A stretch of 64,000 nt of DNA from Streptococcus downei MFe28 (GCF_900459175.1 NZ_UHFA01000002.1:1798001-1862000), one strand, 5' to 3'. Numbered from the stretch's first letter, positions 39,173 through 48,017 are shown. Notes: generated by a model not told the origin, from the sequence alone. Translations and numbers: made by a program.

Positions 39173-39408
39173 ATATAAAAAAGGAAGCCAACAATGCTTC
39201 CCTTTTAAGGTTAGTGATAGTCAGGCACCCCTAGTGCTTGCCGTAATCTAGCAAGACTTTTATGTCTTAGTTAGATTTCCTTAGGTTACGACACGTAAAA
39301 ACGGGAAGCCGATGTTGCTTCCCGTTTGGAGTAAGTGATAGGAATAGGCTAGACACCATAGTGCTAGCCGTTCATTTCTTAGATCCTTTGGGTCATAGAA
39401 ATGTTTTT
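39173..39408 (-). repeat. Tandem structured repeats, family Y, two modules 3' of sufB
   Basis: Two modules (39285-39408 and 39173-39280) read in the sense of sufB. Each has three hairpins: a variable one, one with inner CACTA..GTG (GGCTAG/CTAGCC in the first), then TATCACTTACTCC or TATCACTAACC and a GC-rich stem with loop AACATCG or ATTGTT (GGGAAGC/GCTTCCC; GGGAAGC/GGCTTCC), followed by TTTTT and CGTGTCGTAA. The last hairpin of each is a good intrinsic terminator for sufB. No ORF is supported in 38959-39411 beyond the IS end and these repeats. Confidence 0.65.
39297..39328 (-). terminator. Terminator of sufB, within repeat Y
   Basis: ACGGGAAGC AACATCG GCTTCCCGT followed by TTTTACG on the minus strand. 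Confidence 0.85.
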
Positions 39409-39411
39409 CTA

Positions 39412-40797
39412 TCACCCTACCGAGCCTTCCATGCTCATGTTGATGAGGGTGTTGAGTTCGACGGCGTACTCCATAGGGAGTTCCTTAGTGATAGGATCCA
39501 TGAAACCATTGATAATCATGGCTGTAGCATCCTCTTCGCTGACGCCACGGCTCATCAGATAGTAGAGTTGGTCCTCAGAAACCTTAGACACCTTGGCCTC
39601 ATGCTCCAGAGCAACATCTGAATTATGAATTTCATTGAAGGGGATGGTGTCTGAGCTTGACTCTTCATCCATAAGAATGGTATCACACTCGATGTGGGAC
39701 TTGGAACCCTTGCTATTTGGGGCAAAGCGAACAGTTCCCCGATAATCAGTTCGACCACCATCCTTGGCTACAGATTTAGAAATCAGAGTACTAGAGGTAT
39801 TGGGAGCATTGTGATAGACCTTACAGCCCGCATCCAAGTGTTGGCCATAGTTGGCAAAGGCCATGGAAAGGACCGAACAGCGAGCATGGGGGCCATTGAG
39901 TAGGGAACAAGGGTATTTCATATTGACCTTACTTCCCAAATTTCCATCAATCCACTCCAGGGTTCCATTTTCTTCAACGGTTCCCCGCTCGGTTACCAGA
40001 TTATAGACATTATCCGACCAGTTCTGGATGGTCGTGTAGCGGAAGGAAGCGTCCCGTTTAACAACAATTTCAACGCTAGCAGCGTGGAGACTGTTGGTCG
40101 TATAAGATGGGGCCGTACAACCTTCGATATACTGGATAGAAGCTCCTTCATCAACAATCATCAGAGAGCGCTCAAACTGGCCAGCATTTTCACTGTTAAT
40201 CCGGAAATAGGTTTGGACTGGCATGGGACATTGAACGCCTTTAGGTACATAGATAAAGGTTCCCCCTGACCAAACAGCTCCGTTAAGGGCCGCGAACTTA
40301 TGTTCGGCATTGGAAATAACCGTCCCAAAATACTCCTTGAAAAGCTCAGGGTACTCTTGCAGGGCTGTATCCGTATCGGTGAAGACAATCCCCAGCTTTT
40401 CAAACTCTTCCTTCATATTGTGGTAGACCACTTCGGACTCATACTGGGCAGCCGCACCAGACAGGTACTGCTTTTCTGCCTCAGGAATCCCCAAGCGGTC
40501 AAAGGTTTCCTTAATCTTATCGGGGACTTCTTCCCAAGAACGCGAACGGTCCTTGGATAGCTTTTGGTAGTAGATAATATCATCAAAATTGATACCCGAA
40601 AGGTCTGGCCCCCACTTGGGTAGGGGGAGCTTGTGAAAGAGCTCCAAGGATTTGAGGCGATAATCCAACATCCATTGAGGTTCATTTTTCACTCGAGAAA
40701 TTTCACGGACAACTTCTTCGGTCAAGCCCTTACCTGTTGAAACCAGGGCATTGACCTCATCATGGAAACCAAAAGCATAATCTCTATTCTTAGCCAT
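39412..40797 (-). CDS. sufB: Fe-S cluster assembly scaffold SufB
   Basis: A 461-residue SufB, core of the SufBCD scaffold. The N-terminal [20 protein letters not shown], the [20 protein letters not shown] block, [40 protein letters not shown] and [20 protein letters not shown] are all conserved; the late cysteine in [10 protein letters not shown] is the cluster-assembly site. It is normally the last gene of sufCDSUB; here flavodoxin lies upstream and no suf partner is in view, so it is detached. A TATAAT lies 70 bases upstream. Confidence 0.96.
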   Translation of the reverse strand: MAKNRDYAFGFHDEVNALVSTGKGLTEEVVREISRVKNEPQWMLDYRLKSLELFHKLPLPKWGPDLSGINFDDIIYYQKLSKDRSRSWEEVPDKIKETFDRLGIPEAEKQYLSGAAAQYESEVVYHNMKEEFEKLGIVFTDTDTALQEYPELFKEYFGTVISNAEHKFAALNGAVWSGGTFIYVPKGVQCPMPVQTYFRINSENAGQFERSLMIVDEGASIQYIEGCTAPSYTTNSLHAASVEIVVKRDASFRYTTIQNWSDNVYNLVTERGTVEENGTLEWIDGNLGSKVNMKYPCSLLNGPHARCSVLSMAFANYGQHLDAGCKVYHNAPNTSSTLISKSVAKDGGRTDYRGTVRFAPNSKGSKSHIECDTILMDEESSSDTIPFNEIHNSDVALEHEAKVSKVSEDQLYYLMSRGVSEEDATAMIINGFMDPITKELPMEYAVELNTLINMSMEGSVG

Positions 40798-40867
40798 ATT
40801 TCCTCCATCTATCTGAAAAAACGACTTTTGCCGATTCTTATAGTCTCGCTTTAACTAGCTAACTCTC

Positions 40868-40873
40868 ATTATA
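40868..40873 (-). promoter_or_regulatory. Predicted -10 of sufB
   Basis: TATAAT on the minus strand, 70 bases before the sufB start, right after the flavodoxin terminator; the -35 is poor (TGAAAA, spacer 16). Confidence 0.4.
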
Positions 40874-40896
40874 ACGTCTTTGAGTAGAATTTTCAC

Positions 40897-40926
40897 GAAA
40901 AAGAAACCGACAGTTTTGCCGATTTC
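40897..40926 (-). terminator. Terminator of flavodoxin
   Basis: GAAATCGGCA and TGTCGGTTTC pair around AAAC and are followed by TTTTTCG on the minus strand. Confidence 0.75.
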
Positions 40927-40938
40927 TCTATTTTTTAT

Positions 40939-41382
40939 CTAGGCTAATTTGTCAGACATTGTTTGGGCGAAGGCTTCGAGATTTTCAATATCCTCATCCT
41001 CTGCTGCCAGGTCTACCTTGACAGAATCAGCACCCTTACTGGCACCTGTCAGAGCGAATTGGTCCTCAAATTCATCGACAGACTTGCAGAAATAATCGTA
41101 GAAGGTATCGCCGGAGCCAACCACCCCATAAATCTTACCCGAAAGATCAACATCAGCTAAATCTTCGTAAAAATCAACGATTTCATCGGGCAGGTCACCA
41201 TCGCCATAGGTGTAGGTGGCAACGATGGCCATGTCCGCATCTTCAAAGTCAGCTGCATCAACTGTTGTACACTCATCAACATCAACAGTGTGCCCCAGTT
41301 CTTCTAATTTTTCAGCCACAATATCGGCAATCTCTTCAGTATTGCCCGTCATACTCGCATATACAATCTTAGCTAAAGCCAT
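40939..41382 (-). CDS. Flavodoxin
   Basis: A 147-residue short-chain flavodoxin: KIVYASMTGNTEEIADIVA carries the FMN phosphate loop SMTGNTE, TYTYGDGDLPDEIVDFYEDL the first isoalloxazine loop and VVGSGDTFYDYFCKSVDEFE the second. Very acidic (pI low), as usual for an electron donor. ATG at 41382 has GGAGG 5 bases upstream; a longer in-frame start (41421) overlaps the promoter and is rejected. Extended -10 TGGTATAAT at 41410-41418. Confidence 0.94.
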   Translation of the reverse strand: MALAKIVYASMTGNTEEIADIVAEKLEELGHTVDVDECTTVDAADFEDADMAIVATYTYGDGDLPDEIVDFYEDLADVDLSGKIYGVVGSGDTFYDYFCKSVDEFEDQFALTGASKGADSVKVDLAAEDEDIENLEAFAQTMSDKLA

Positions 41383-41409
41383 AGTTTCCTCCAAATCATC
41401 AGTGTTTCG

Positions 41410-41418
41410 ATTATACCA
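41410..41418 (-). promoter_or_regulatory. Extended -10 promoter of flavodoxin
   Basis: TGGTATAAT on the minus strand, 28 bases before the flavodoxin ATG; no strong -35. Confidence 0.55.
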
Positions 41419-41448
41419 CATTCCCTGAAAATTTTATAGGGAGTCAGC

Positions 41449-42456
41449 CTATAAATAGGGCTGGTAAGCCTCTTCTAGCATCCGAGATAACTGGTCCTTT
41501 TCCTCCTGACTGGTAAAGGCAGCGGAGATAGCGTTTTGATTGAAGGTTAGAAAATCAGCTGGGCTGGTGGCAAAATACTGGTTAAAAAGTCGGTATTCCT
41601 TAGTCAAATTGGTATCAGAAACCGTCCGATTATCAGTATTGATGGTGATTTTAGCCCCTGCCTTTCGCAATTCCTGGTAGGGATAGTCGGTTAAACTCGG
41701 AGCGGCCTTGGTCTGGAGATTACTGGTCAAACAGAGCTCGGCTACTGCTCCTTCTTTCACAAATTCAGCAATAATCTCTGGATGGTGGGTGATAGCGGCA
41801 GCATGCCCCATCCGCTTGATTCCCATCTCCAGGGTTTGAACGATATGCTGGGGACAGCCACATTCACCAGCATGCAGGGTTAGAGGATAACCTAAGTCTT
41901 GAACCTTCTTAATTAACTCTTGAATCTTGGCAGGCGGAAAGGCGTGTTCATCCCCAGCAAAGTCAAAACCAGCTAGGCCTTGAGGGGCCAGATGGGCAAC
42001 CTCTGAGAGGATGTCCCAGGTCAAGTCCGGATCTGATTGGCGCATACCACAAACCAAGGCCCTGCTAACGATACCAAAGCCTTCATGGGCCCGCTTGAGA
42101 CCAGCGAGAACAGCTTGGATAGTCTGACTGGCTGTCAGACCCTGGTCCATAGACAATTCAGGAGCAAAGCGAATTTCACTGTAGATGACATTTTCCTGAG
42201 CCTGCTGGCGGGCAACATCATAGGCTGCCAGCTCAAGGGCCTCTTGGGTTTGTAAGAGGGGACGGATAAAGTCAAAGGTCCTGAGGTAATCCATCAGATT
42301 TTGACAATGTTGGGGCGCTGTTACCAAAGCTCTCAAGTCAGAATCTGAAGCTGGAATGGTAATGTCAGCTATCTGAGCCAGTTGTCGAATAGTCGGTAAG
42401 GAGAGTGAGCCATCAAGATGACAGTGGAGTTCGGTTTTGGCAAGCTTTTGATACAT
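41449..42456 (-). CDS. add: Adenosine deaminase
   Basis: A 335-residue amidohydrolase converting (deoxy)adenosine to (deoxy)inosine. Zinc ligands: H11 and H13 in [24 protein letters not shown] in the middle (His and catalytic Glu), HHPEI later, and D in NTDNRTVS. Together with punA and deoD in this window it completes adenosine salvage to hypoxanthine. Promoter TTGAAT-16-TAAGAT (42486-42513) lies just upstream. Confidence 0.95.
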   Translation of the reverse strand: MYQKLAKTELHCHLDGSLSLPTIRQLAQIADITIPASDSDLRALVTAPQHCQNLMDYLRTFDFIRPLLQTQEALELAAYDVARQQAQENVIYSEIRFAPELSMDQGLTASQTIQAVLAGLKRAHEGFGIVSRALVCGMRQSDPDLTWDILSEVAHLAPQGLAGFDFAGDEHAFPPAKIQELIKKVQDLGYPLTLHAGECGCPQHIVQTLEMGIKRMGHAAAITHHPEIIAEFVKEGAVAELCLTSNLQTKAAPSLTDYPYQELRKAGAKITINTDNRTVSDTNLTKEYRLFNQYFATSPADFLTFNQNAISAAFTSQEEKDQLSRMLEEAYQPYL

Positions 42457-42485
42457 GATAAATCCTTTTACAAATAATTTTTCCT

Positions 42486-42513
42486 ATCTTATCATAAATG
42501 AGAGGAAATTCAA
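42486..42513 (-). promoter_or_regulatory. Predicted promoter of add
   Basis: TTGAAT and TAAGAT on the minus strand, spacer 16, ending 30 bases before the start. Confidence 0.5.
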
Positions 42514-42581
42514 GAGACAATTTCACAGTTTTTATGGTTTGAGACACGCTTGCAGGATCATCTCGAGCACGTGTCAAACTT

Positions 42582-42610
42582 TTGTAATCTCTTGGTCTTT
42601 CTGTTAGGAT
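42582..42610 (+). promoter_or_regulatory. Predicted promoter of the GST gene
   Basis: TTGTAA-17-TAGGAT, 33 bases before the ATG; lies in the divergent gap with add. Confidence 0.45.
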
Positions 42611-42643
42611 AAAATCTGAAAAGACAAGAAGGAGGATGTGACT

Positions 42644-43435
42644 ATGTCTGATTATCAATTACCAGAAGTTTGGGAAAATCCAGCCCAAATGGGGGGGACT
42701 TGGGGCTCTCTCAATCAACCAACTGCTGGTGCTCGCTTTGAGCAGCATTTACCTAAGGGCGACCAACCCTTCCAGCTCTATTCCTTGGGAACACCAAATG
42801 GCATCAAGGCTACTATCATGTTTGAAGAATTAAAGGAGTTGGGAGTTGAGGGTGCTGGCTATGACCTCCTCAAGATTGCCATTGGTGAAGGTGACCAATT
42901 TGGCTCCGACTTCGTAGCTATCAATCCCAATTCAAAGATTCCTGCCCTGCTTGACCTATCGGGTGACAAGCCTGTTCGAGTCTTTGAATCAGCTAATATC
43001 CTGCTCTACCTGGCTGAAAAATTTGGAAAATTAATTCCAAGTGACCCTACCGAGCGCAATGAAGTTCTCAACTGGCTCTTCTGGCAGACCGGAGCTGCCC
43101 CATTCTTGGGCGGTGGTTTTGGCCACTTCTTCCACTATGCGCCAGAAAAGATTGAGTATGCCATCAATCGCTTTGCCATGGAAGCCAAACGCCAGTTGGA
43201 TGTCCTAGACAAGGAATTGGCTAAAAAACCTTATATAGCAGGTCAAGATTATACTATTGCTGACCTAGCTATTTGGGGTTGGTACGGTCGTCTGGCCCAA
43301 GATAAGATTTGGGATCGGGCAGGTGTATTCCTCAATGTCAAGGAATACAAGAACCTGCAAGCCTGGACCGAAAAAATTGCCCAGCGACCTGCTGTCAAAC
43401 GTGGCCTGGCTGCCCAATACAAGTCCATCAAATAA
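42644..43435 (+). CDS. Glutathione S-transferase family protein, YghU-like
   Basis: A 263-residue GST with an N-terminal thioredoxin fold (FQLYSLGTPNGIKATIMFEE, NPNSKIPALLDLSGDKPVRV with cis-Pro, FESANILLYLAEKFGKLIP) and an all-helical C-terminal domain (YTIADLAIWGWYGRL). Closest in pattern to YghU/YfcG, glutathione-dependent disulfide-bond oxidoreductases. ATG at 42644 has AAGGAGG 8 bases upstream; the in-frame GTG before it is too close to that site. Ends in its own terminator. Confidence 0.9.
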   Translation: MSDYQLPEVWENPAQMGGTWGSLNQPTAGARFEQHLPKGDQPFQLYSLGTPNGIKATIMFEELKELGVEGAGYDLLKIAIGEGDQFGSDFVAINPNSKIPALLDLSGDKPVRVFESANILLYLAEKFGKLIPSDPTERNEVLNWLFWQTGAAPFLGGGFGHFFHYAPEKIEYAINRFAMEAKRQLDVLDKELAKKPYIAGQDYTIADLAIWGWYGRLAQDKIWDRAGVFLNVKEYKNLQAWTEKIAQRPAVKRGLAAQYKSIK

Positions 43436-43446
43436 GCTTTAGAAAA

Positions 43447-43476
43447 CCAGTCAAGGTGATTCTTGGCTGGCTTTTT
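43447..43476 (+). terminator. Terminator of the GST gene
   Basis: CCAGTCAAGG TGATT CTTGGCTGG followed by CTTTTTC on the plus strand. Confidence 0.85.
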
Positions 43477-43538
43477 CAGGCCTTTCAGGTCCTATAAATT
43501 ATGCTATAATAGCCTCAAAAACAAGGATGGAGACGACT

Positions 43539-44483
43539 ATGACCTTCAAGCAAATTCTGGAAAAAATTAAAAGCTACGATAGGATTATCATCCATCGTCA
43601 CCAAAGACCCGATCCTGACGCTCTGGGCAGTCAGTTGGGCCTGAGAGAGATTCTGCGCCACAACTTCCCTGATAAAAGTATTTTAGCGACTGGTAGCGAT
43701 GAGCCTAGTCTGGCTTGGCTGGATCAGATGGATCAAGTGACTGACGAAGATTATATCGGCAGTCTCGTCATTGTCACAGATACAGCTAATACTCCTCGAA
43801 TTGATGATGACCGCTTTAATCAGGGAGACTTTCTTATAAAAATAGATCATCATCCTAATGAGGACCCCTATGGTGACCTGCTCTATGTTGATACCAAGGC
43901 CTCCTCAGCCAGCGAAATCGTTACTAACTTTGCCCAAGAGACTGGACTGGAATTGACGGATGAGGCCGCTCGCCTACTTTATGCCGGTCTGGTCGGTGAT
44001 ACGGGACGCTTCCTCTACGATGCAACTAGTCCTAAAACTCTGAGAATTGCCGCAGATTTGCGAGAATTCGACTTTGATTTTGCGGCCATTTCTCGGCAAA
44101 TGGATAGCTTTTCCTTTAAAATTGCCAAGCTCCAGGGCTATGTCTTTGAGCATCTAGAAGTGGATGAAAATGGGGCTGCCCGCCTCCTCCTAAGTCGCCA
44201 AGTTTTAGAAGACTTTGGGGTCAGCGAGGCTGAGAGTTCCGCCATCGTTGGCACGCCCGGCAAAATTGATATCATCCAGTCCTGGGCCATCTTTGTCCAA
44301 CAACCTGAGGGCCACTATCGGGTCCGCCTGCGCAGTAAAAAGGCCATCATCAACGAGATTGCCAAAAGGCACGATGGGGGGGGGCACCCCCTTGCTAGTG
44401 GCGCCAACTCCTACAGTCTAGAAGAAAACGAGCAAATTTATCAAGAAATTAAAGAGGTCGTCGCCCATGTTAAGCCTAACTAA
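43539..44483 (+). CDS. nrnA: DHH phosphoesterase, nanoRNase/pAp phosphatase NrnA
   Basis: A 314-residue DHH/DHHA1 enzyme that degrades short RNAs (or pAp and cyclic dinucleotide products). HRHQRPDPDALGS at about 19-31 supplies metal Asp25/27, VTDTANTPRI the next Asp, KIDHHPNEDP the DHH motif, and RHDGGGHPLASGA near the C-terminus is DHHA1. ATG at 43539 has GGAG 6 bases upstream. Extended -10 TGCTATAAT (43502-43510) drives it. The apbE start lies inside its 3' end. Confidence 0.93.
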   Translation: MTFKQILEKIKSYDRIIIHRHQRPDPDALGSQLGLREILRHNFPDKSILATGSDEPSLAWLDQMDQVTDEDYIGSLVIVTDTANTPRIDDDRFNQGDFLIKIDHHPNEDPYGDLLYVDTKASSASEIVTNFAQETGLELTDEAARLLYAGLVGDTGRFLYDATSPKTLRIAADLREFDFDFAAISRQMDSFSFKIAKLQGYVFEHLEVDENGAARLLLSRQVLEDFGVSEAESSAIVGTPGKIDIIQSWAIFVQQPEGHYRVRLRSKKAIINEIAKRHDGGGHPLASGANSYSLEENEQIYQEIKEVVAHVKPN

Positions 44484-45414
44484 TCGCCAGGTTCATCTGA
44501 TGGGAACCACCATTGACACCTCTATTTATGCCAGCAACCCCCAGCCTATTTTGGATCAGGTGGAGGAGTTACTCCACCTCTACAACCACCGTTTTTCTGC
44601 CAATGATGACCGTTCGGAATTGATGGCCATCAATCAAGCAGCCGGTCAAGAAGCTGTGGTCGTCCATCCTCAGCTCTTTGAGTTGATTGCTCTGGGCAAA
44701 AAGCATAGCCTGGCTCCCGCCAGCCATCTTAACATTGCTATTGGTCCTCTGATTCAGATCTGGCGTATCGGATTTTCTGATGCCAGGGTCCCCATTCAAG
44801 AGGAAATCGAGGCCCAGCTGAACTTAATTGACCCCCAGCAGATTATCCTAGACCCAACCAAGTCTTCTGTCTTTCTAACCAAGTCCGGTATGAAAATTGA
44901 CCTGGGGGCCCTAGCCAAGGGTTACATTGCTGATCGGATTGTGGATTTTTTAAAAGACCAAGGCGTTCCAGCTGGTCTGATTAACCTAGGAGGAAATGTC
45001 CTCACCTTTGGGCCAGCCTACCACAATCCTGACCAAAATTGGCGAATTGGCATTCAAAATCCGCAACTTCCTCGAGGCAACCACTTGGCCATTCTCAAGA
45101 TTCGCGACCAATCGGTCGTAACCTCGGGTATCTACGAGCGAACCTTCAGCTATGGAGGCAAGACCTACCACCACATCTTTGACAGCCAGACAGGTTATCC
45201 TGTGGAAAGTCAAACGGCCAGCCTGACCATTATTTCTAAGCAATCGGTTGATGGGGAAATCTGGACGACTCGTCTCTTTGGCAAGCCCAGTCAAGCCATT
45301 ATGACAGAAGTTAGTCAAGAGCCTGGAATAGAGGCCTTTGTAGTAGATAAGGACAATGGAATTTTAGCCAGTCCCAGTTTATACTCTTCGAAAATCAAAA
45401 CTATCCGTCGTTAA
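44467..45414 (+). CDS. apbE: FAD:protein FMN transferase ApbE
   Basis: A 315-residue ApbE that attaches FMN to Thr/Ser of target proteins. No signal peptide or lipobox: it starts MLSLTNRQVHLMGTTIDTSI, so a cytosolic form is likely. Conserved: LNIAIGPLIQIWRIG, KIDLGALAKGYIADRIVDFL (Mg/FAD), GLINLGGNVLTFG, ATG-like VVTSGIYERTF and HHIFDSQTGYPV. It overlaps nrnA by 17 bases. Its last ten codons and stop (from 45380) are encoded by a BOX-like element, so the native C-terminus may have been replaced. Confidence 0.93.
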   Translation: MLSLTNRQVHLMGTTIDTSIYASNPQPILDQVEELLHLYNHRFSANDDRSELMAINQAAGQEAVVVHPQLFELIALGKKHSLAPASHLNIAIGPLIQIWRIGFSDARVPIQEEIEAQLNLIDPQQIILDPTKSSVFLTKSGMKIDLGALAKGYIADRIVDFLKDQGVPAGLINLGGNVLTFGPAYHNPDQNWRIGIQNPQLPRGNHLAILKIRDQSVVTSGIYERTFSYGGKTYHHIFDSQTGYPVESQTASLTIISKQSVDGEIWTTRLFGKPSQAIMTEVSQEPGIEAFVVDKDNGILASPSLYSSKIKTIRR

Positions 45415-45484
45415 CTCACTTTGCCGTACTTCAGTACTGCCTGCAGTTCGTTGCCTTGGCCAATTTTGATTTTCATTGAGTATT
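45380..45484. repeat. BOX-like element at the 3' end of apbE
   Basis: 105 bp: TATACTCTTCGAAAATCAAA ... TTTTGATTTTCATTGAGTAT with core TTTGCCGTACTTCAGTACTG and CCTGCAGTTCGTTGCC. The best-preserved copy here. Its left end is read as the apbE C-terminus. The 296 bases from here to the next gene hold a weak promoter only (TTTCAA / TACAAT near 45530-45558). Confidence 0.85.
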
Positions 45485-45780
45485 AGCTATTGCCAGAAGT
45501 TGAAATCGAATCAAAATCACTGTAAGCACTTTCAAACAGAGTGCTCTTTTGTTACAATGAAATCAGCTGAATAAACTGAGGAAAAGTCTAGCCTTAAGTC
45601 ATTTGTCTTTCTAGCCTATTAGTTAGTGGGAGGCTGGCTGTTTTGGATAATCACCTTAGTTTTTCAATCAAGCAGATGCCCTAAATTTGAGAAATTAAAG
45701 GGAGTGGCAAGTTTCTTGCTAAAACTCACTAGGTCTTAAGCTTAGGGTTTAAATCTGCATCACAAATTAGGAGGCCCACT

Positions 45781-46386
45781 ATGAAAATTATCGGACTTGT
45801 TGGAACAAATTCCGAAAAATCCACAAACCGACAACTCTTGCAATACATTCAAAAGCACTTTGAGGACAAGGCTGACATTGAGCTGGTCGAAATTAAAGAC
45901 CTACCCTTCTTCAATAAGCCTGCGGACCGCACTTTACCTGAGTCTGTTAAAGACTTAGCGGCTAAAATCGAAGCTGCTGACGGTGTCATTATCGGGACAC
46001 CTGAGTACGACCACTCAGTCCCAGCAGTATTGATGAACGCTCTGGCTTGGTTATCCTACGGCATCTATCCTATGCTCAATAAGCCTGTCATGATTACAGG
46101 AGCATCCTATGGAACTCTGGGTTCATCACGCGCCCAACTCCAGTTGCGACAAATTCTCAATGCACCAGAACTTCAAGCTTCTGTTTTGCCAGATGAATTT
46201 CTTCTGTCCCACTCTCTCCAGGCCTTTGATGCCAAGGGGGACTTAATTGACATCGAAACCAGCCAAAAACTAGATGCCATTTTTGATGACTTCCGTCTCT
46301 TCGTTAAGATGACTGAGAAATTGTCCCATGCTAAAGCGCTTCTAAAAAAAGAGGCTGAAAATTTTGATTGGGAAAACCTAAAATAG
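45781..46386 (+). CDS. NADPH-dependent FMN reductase-like protein
   Basis: A 201-residue flavodoxin-fold reductase: KIIGLVGTNSEKSTNRQLLQ (phosphate loop), DGVIIGTPEYDHSVPAVLMN (TPEYDHSVP, isoalloxazine loop) and NKPVMITGASYGTLGSSRAQ. It transfers electrons from NAD(P)H to FMN or an acceptor. AGGAGG 7 bases before the ATG. Followed after 15 bases by a longer paralogue with a PAS-like part and flavinylation-type tail; the pair likely acts together. Confidence 0.88.
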   Translation: MKIIGLVGTNSEKSTNRQLLQYIQKHFEDKADIELVEIKDLPFFNKPADRTLPESVKDLAAKIEAADGVIIGTPEYDHSVPAVLMNALAWLSYGIYPMLNKPVMITGASYGTLGSSRAQLQLRQILNAPELQASVLPDEFLLSHSLQAFDAKGDLIDIETSQKLDAIFDDFRLFVKMTEKLSHAKALLKKEAENFDWENLK

Positions 46387-46401
46387 GAAGGAAATACTTT
46401 T

Positions 46402-47616
46402 ATGAAATTCGTCGGAATCGTTGGCTCCAATGCCGAAAAGTCCTATAACCGCATGTTGTTGGAATATATTCGTCGTCACTTTAAATATCAATTTGAACTA
46501 GAGGTCTTGGAAATCAAGGATGTTCCCATGTTCAATCAGGATGATGACCAGTCAGATTCCTTTGCGGTTCAATACCTTTACAATAAGATTACTCGAGCAG
46601 ATGGCGTGATTATTGCCACGCCCGAACACAATCACACCATTACACCTGCCCTCAAGAGCACCTTGGAATGGCTCTCCTTCAACCTGCACCCCTTTGAAAA
46701 TAAGCCTGTCATGATTGTCGGAGCCTCCTACTATGACCAAGGGACTTCACGGGCTCAGGTACACCTGCGCAAAATTCTGGATGCCCCGGGTGTCAGCGCC
46801 TATACCTTGCCAGGAAATGAATTCCTTTTGGGCAAGGCCAAGGAAGCCTTTGATGAAAATGGGGACATCATCAACCAAGGAACGGTCGATTTCCTATCTA
46901 CTTGCCTAGATAACTTTATTAAATATGTGGAGGTCGTTTCCAAATTGAAAAAACCAAAACCAATTGAACCAGAAGACTTGGATTGTAACCATCCGATTGC
47001 TACTACTGTAACTGAGGTTGACCCAGATGACCCTGAATGGGTTGAAAAGGTGGCTGAAATTACTGGGGCTGTCTCTGGTGATACCTATGTCAAGCTGGAT
47101 CATGGTATCCTGACAGTTGATCAAATCAACATGTTTCTCAAGTCCATGCCTTTTGAATTGACCTATGCCGATGATAATAACCAATTCCTCTACTACAACA
47201 ATGCCCACCAAGATCCTGAAACCATGTACGCTAAACGGGTTTCGTCCCAATCAGGTAGCCGCCTGTCTACAGTTCACAACAGCCTGCCAGCCGCTCGGAT
47301 GAAAAATGTGGAATGGGTTATCGGAACGCTCCGCAATGGTAATCAGGAAGTCGTTCGCACCTTGATTCCTAACCCGAACCCAGCCGTTCTCAATACTCAC
47401 AACTATCAGGCCATGTACTACCCAGACGGCTCCTATGCTGGTATCAATGAAATTGTCTTCAACTTCAAGCCTTGGTTGGATTGGTATCTAGAAACTACTG
47501 GTCAACATTTAGTTGGTGGGGCAGGAGCCGATGCTACTTCTGGTGCTTCATCATCTGGTGGCCACGGTGGTGCCGAGTCTGCAGCAGATGCTACTTCTGG
47601 CGCTTCGTCTCACTAA
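46402..47616 (+). CDS. FMN reductase-PAS fusion with tandem C-terminal flavinylation-type motifs
   Basis: A 404-residue two-domain protein. Residues 1-190 are an NADPH-FMN-reductase fold (KFVGIVGSNAEKSYNRMLLE; GVIIATPEHNHTITPALKST; KPVMIVGASYYDQGTSRAQV). A linker follows, then about 230-365 a PAS domain like that of DUF438 proteins (MFLKSMPFELTYADDNNQFL; GSRLSTVHNSLPA; YYPDGSYAGINEIVFNF). The tail is Gly/Ser/Ala-rich with two copies of DATSGAS (377-383 and 396-402), matching the ApbE target pattern Dxx(S/T)GA(S/T); the expected FMN acceptors are S383 and S402. ApbE is encoded 1 kb upstream. No signal peptide, so a cytosolic flavinylated electron carrier is inferred. Confidence 0.8.
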   Translation: MKFVGIVGSNAEKSYNRMLLEYIRRHFKYQFELEVLEIKDVPMFNQDDDQSDSFAVQYLYNKITRADGVIIATPEHNHTITPALKSTLEWLSFNLHPFENKPVMIVGASYYDQGTSRAQVHLRKILDAPGVSAYTLPGNEFLLGKAKEAFDENGDIINQGTVDFLSTCLDNFIKYVEVVSKLKKPKPIEPEDLDCNHPIATTVTEVDPDDPEWVEKVAEITGAVSGDTYVKLDHGILTVDQINMFLKSMPFELTYADDNNQFLYYNNAHQDPETMYAKRVSSQSGSRLSTVHNSLPAARMKNVEWVIGTLRNGNQEVVRTLIPNPNPAVLNTHNYQAMYYPDGSYAGINEIVFNFKPWLDWYLETTGQHLVGGAGADATSGASSSGGHGGAESAADATSGASSH

Positions 47617-47678
47617 TAGAGGAGAATAAAAGCAGGCAGGAGACATGACTAAAATCTCAAGGAATTGAGCTAAAAGTC

Positions 47679-47707
47679 TTGCCAAAGCTAGGGAACTTTG
47701 ATAAACT
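47679..47707 (+). promoter_or_regulatory. Predicted promoter of rpmE2
   Basis: TTGCCA-17-TAAACT; a 13-base palindrome TAGTTATTAACTA (47712-47724) directly follows the -10 and could be an operator. Confidence 0.5.
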
Positions 47708-47764
47708 AGAGTAGTTATTAACTATGGCTTAGGAAAGCTATGGCAGAAAGGAAAATTTTACATC

Positions 47765-48007
47765 ATGAAAAAAGATATCCATCCAGAGTACCGCCCAGTC
47801 GTATTCTTAGATACAACTACGGGTTACAAGTTCCTCAGCGGTTCTACTAAAGCATCTAACGAAACCGTTGAATTTGAAGGGGAAACTTACCCATTGGTAC
47901 GTGTTGAAATCTCTTCTGATTCACACCCATTCTACACTGGCCGTCAAAAATTCACTCAAGCAGACGGACGTGTCGATCGTTTCAACAAGAAATACGGTCT
48001 CAAATAA
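47765..48007 (+). CDS. rpmE2: 50S ribosomal protein L31 type B
   Basis: An 80-residue L31 without any cysteine ([51 protein letters not shown]), therefore the zinc-independent type B form, which can replace the zinc-binding form when zinc is scarce. Monocistronic with its own promoter and terminator. adcA, a zinc-uptake gene, is encoded 2 kb away. Confidence 0.96.
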   Translation: MKKDIHPEYRPVVFLDTTTGYKFLSGSTKASNETVEFEGETYPLVRVEISSDSHPFYTGRQKFTQADGRVDRFNKKYGLK

Positions 48008-48017
48008 GAATTTTAAA

